Source: Hyphomicrobiales bacterium (GTDB lineage Bacteria > Pseudomonadota > Alphaproteobacteria > Rhizobiales > Beijerinckiaceae). Taken from it: a stretch of 64,000 bases of DNA. Location: the NCBI GenBank assembly GCA_028290285.1, contig JAQGKD010000053.1, positions 1 to 64,000 of the forward strand, written 5' to 3'. Positions within the stretch are counted from its first letter, which is position 1. The number at the start of each line of letters is the position of its first letter. Both the position numbers and the translations under genes were made by a program. This document shows positions 63,768 through 64,000 of this stretch, in pieces. A model generated the notes under the pieces. The model saw only the letters and a program-made list of their open reading frames with translations, was not told the origin of the DNA and made no database searches.

Positions 63768-64000
63768 CTAGTGGAAGTGATAGGCGACGCCGACACGAAC
63801 GATGTCCGCGCTGCGCGACTGGTCGAGCGCCGCGCCGTTCAGATCGAGGCTGATGTTCTTCAGCGTCTTCTGATGCAGGTATTCGACACGGGCTGAAACG
63901 CGCTCGGCAATCATGTAGTCGACGCCAGCGCCGATGGTCCAGGCTTCGGTCGGGATGCGACCGCGCTCAGAACCAGTGACACGATCGATCTGTTCGCTGC
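63768..64000 (-). CDS. Outer-membrane beta-barrel protein, C-terminal part
   Basis: Only the last 76 residues are in the window; the gene continues past base 64000. The visible part has W-T-I-G-A-G-V-D-Y-M-I-A-E-R-V-S-A-R-V-E-Y-L, a turn, and a last strand I-V-R-V-G-V-A-Y-H-F-H. The alternating pattern and the aromatic end fit Omp25/Omp31-like barrels such as that at 25356, though the terminal residue is His rather than Phe. Confidence 0.75.
   Translation of the reverse strand, partial: SEQIDRVTGSERGRIPTEAWTIGAGVDYMIAERVSARVEYLHQKTLKNISLDLNGAALDQSRSADIVRVGVAYHFH

Overview
The window looks like chromosomal DNA of an alphaproteobacterium, most likely order Hyphomicrobiales (Rhizobiales). The reasons are: an Irr-type Fur regulator next to fabA-fabB-fabI, a dnaN-recF-recQ-gyrB block, a DUF1150/Hsp20 pair, Omp25/Omp31-like beta-barrel proteins, orphan Bug/TctC binding proteins, and uniformly GC-rich coding sequence. 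I saw no rRNA, tRNA, IS element, integrase or CRISPR array. All functional names come from reading motifs; no database search was run.

Layout. (1) 1-9176 is a glycan cluster: the end of a methyltransferase gene and a glycoside hydrolase on the plus strand, converging on a tightly coupled minus-strand operon of two sugar-nucleotide epimerases, a B12-type radical SAM protein and four GT-B glycosyltransferases. The hydrolase appears to be a circularly permuted clan-A TIM barrel. (2) 9639-10748 holds two small envelope-type genes. (3) 11359-23045 is a catabolic region: three Bug/TctC binding proteins without their membrane subunits, a stand-alone Rieske protein, an amidohydrolase, an FMN alpha-hydroxyacid oxidase, a ThDP enzyme and an AraC regulator, plus several small unknown genes. 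(4) 23059-28971 is mixed: small secreted proteins, a sulfotransferase-like protein, an outer-membrane protein, and an aspartate dehydrogenase / atypical SDR / RraA-like operon. (5) 28968-40457 is a second surface-polysaccharide region. It supplies dTDP-3-amino-3,6-dideoxyhexose genes (aminotransferase, acetyltransferase-ketoisomerase fusion, rmlA), an MBOAT plus SGNH pair for O-acylation, GT2 enzymes, an FAD protein and a hexapeptide acyltransferase.

(6) 42648-46511 holds arsC and an apparent nitrite module: an HPP-CBS membrane protein, a 52-residue membrane protein missed by length cut-offs, and a three-domain copper nitrite reductase. An FNR/NnrR-type box and an NsrR-like sequence lie between the divergent units. 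(7) 48009-63675 is core chromosome: gyrB, recQ, recF, dnaN, a class A PBP, DUF1150, hsp20 with a clear RpoH-type promoter, a hydroxyacid dehydrogenase, an SH3 protein, irr and fabA-fabB-fabI. The window ends inside another outer-membrane beta-barrel gene.

How it fits together. The two glycan regions probably feed one or two envelope polysaccharides: nucleotide-sugar making, transfer, then O- and N-acylation. The catabolic block resembles a mandelate-type route (2-hydroxyacid to 2-oxoacid to decarboxylation) with its own solute receptors. The nitrite module probably acts under low oxygen. The most promising undescribed material is the permuted hydrolase within the radical-SAM glycan cluster, and the small membrane protein of the nitrite module.
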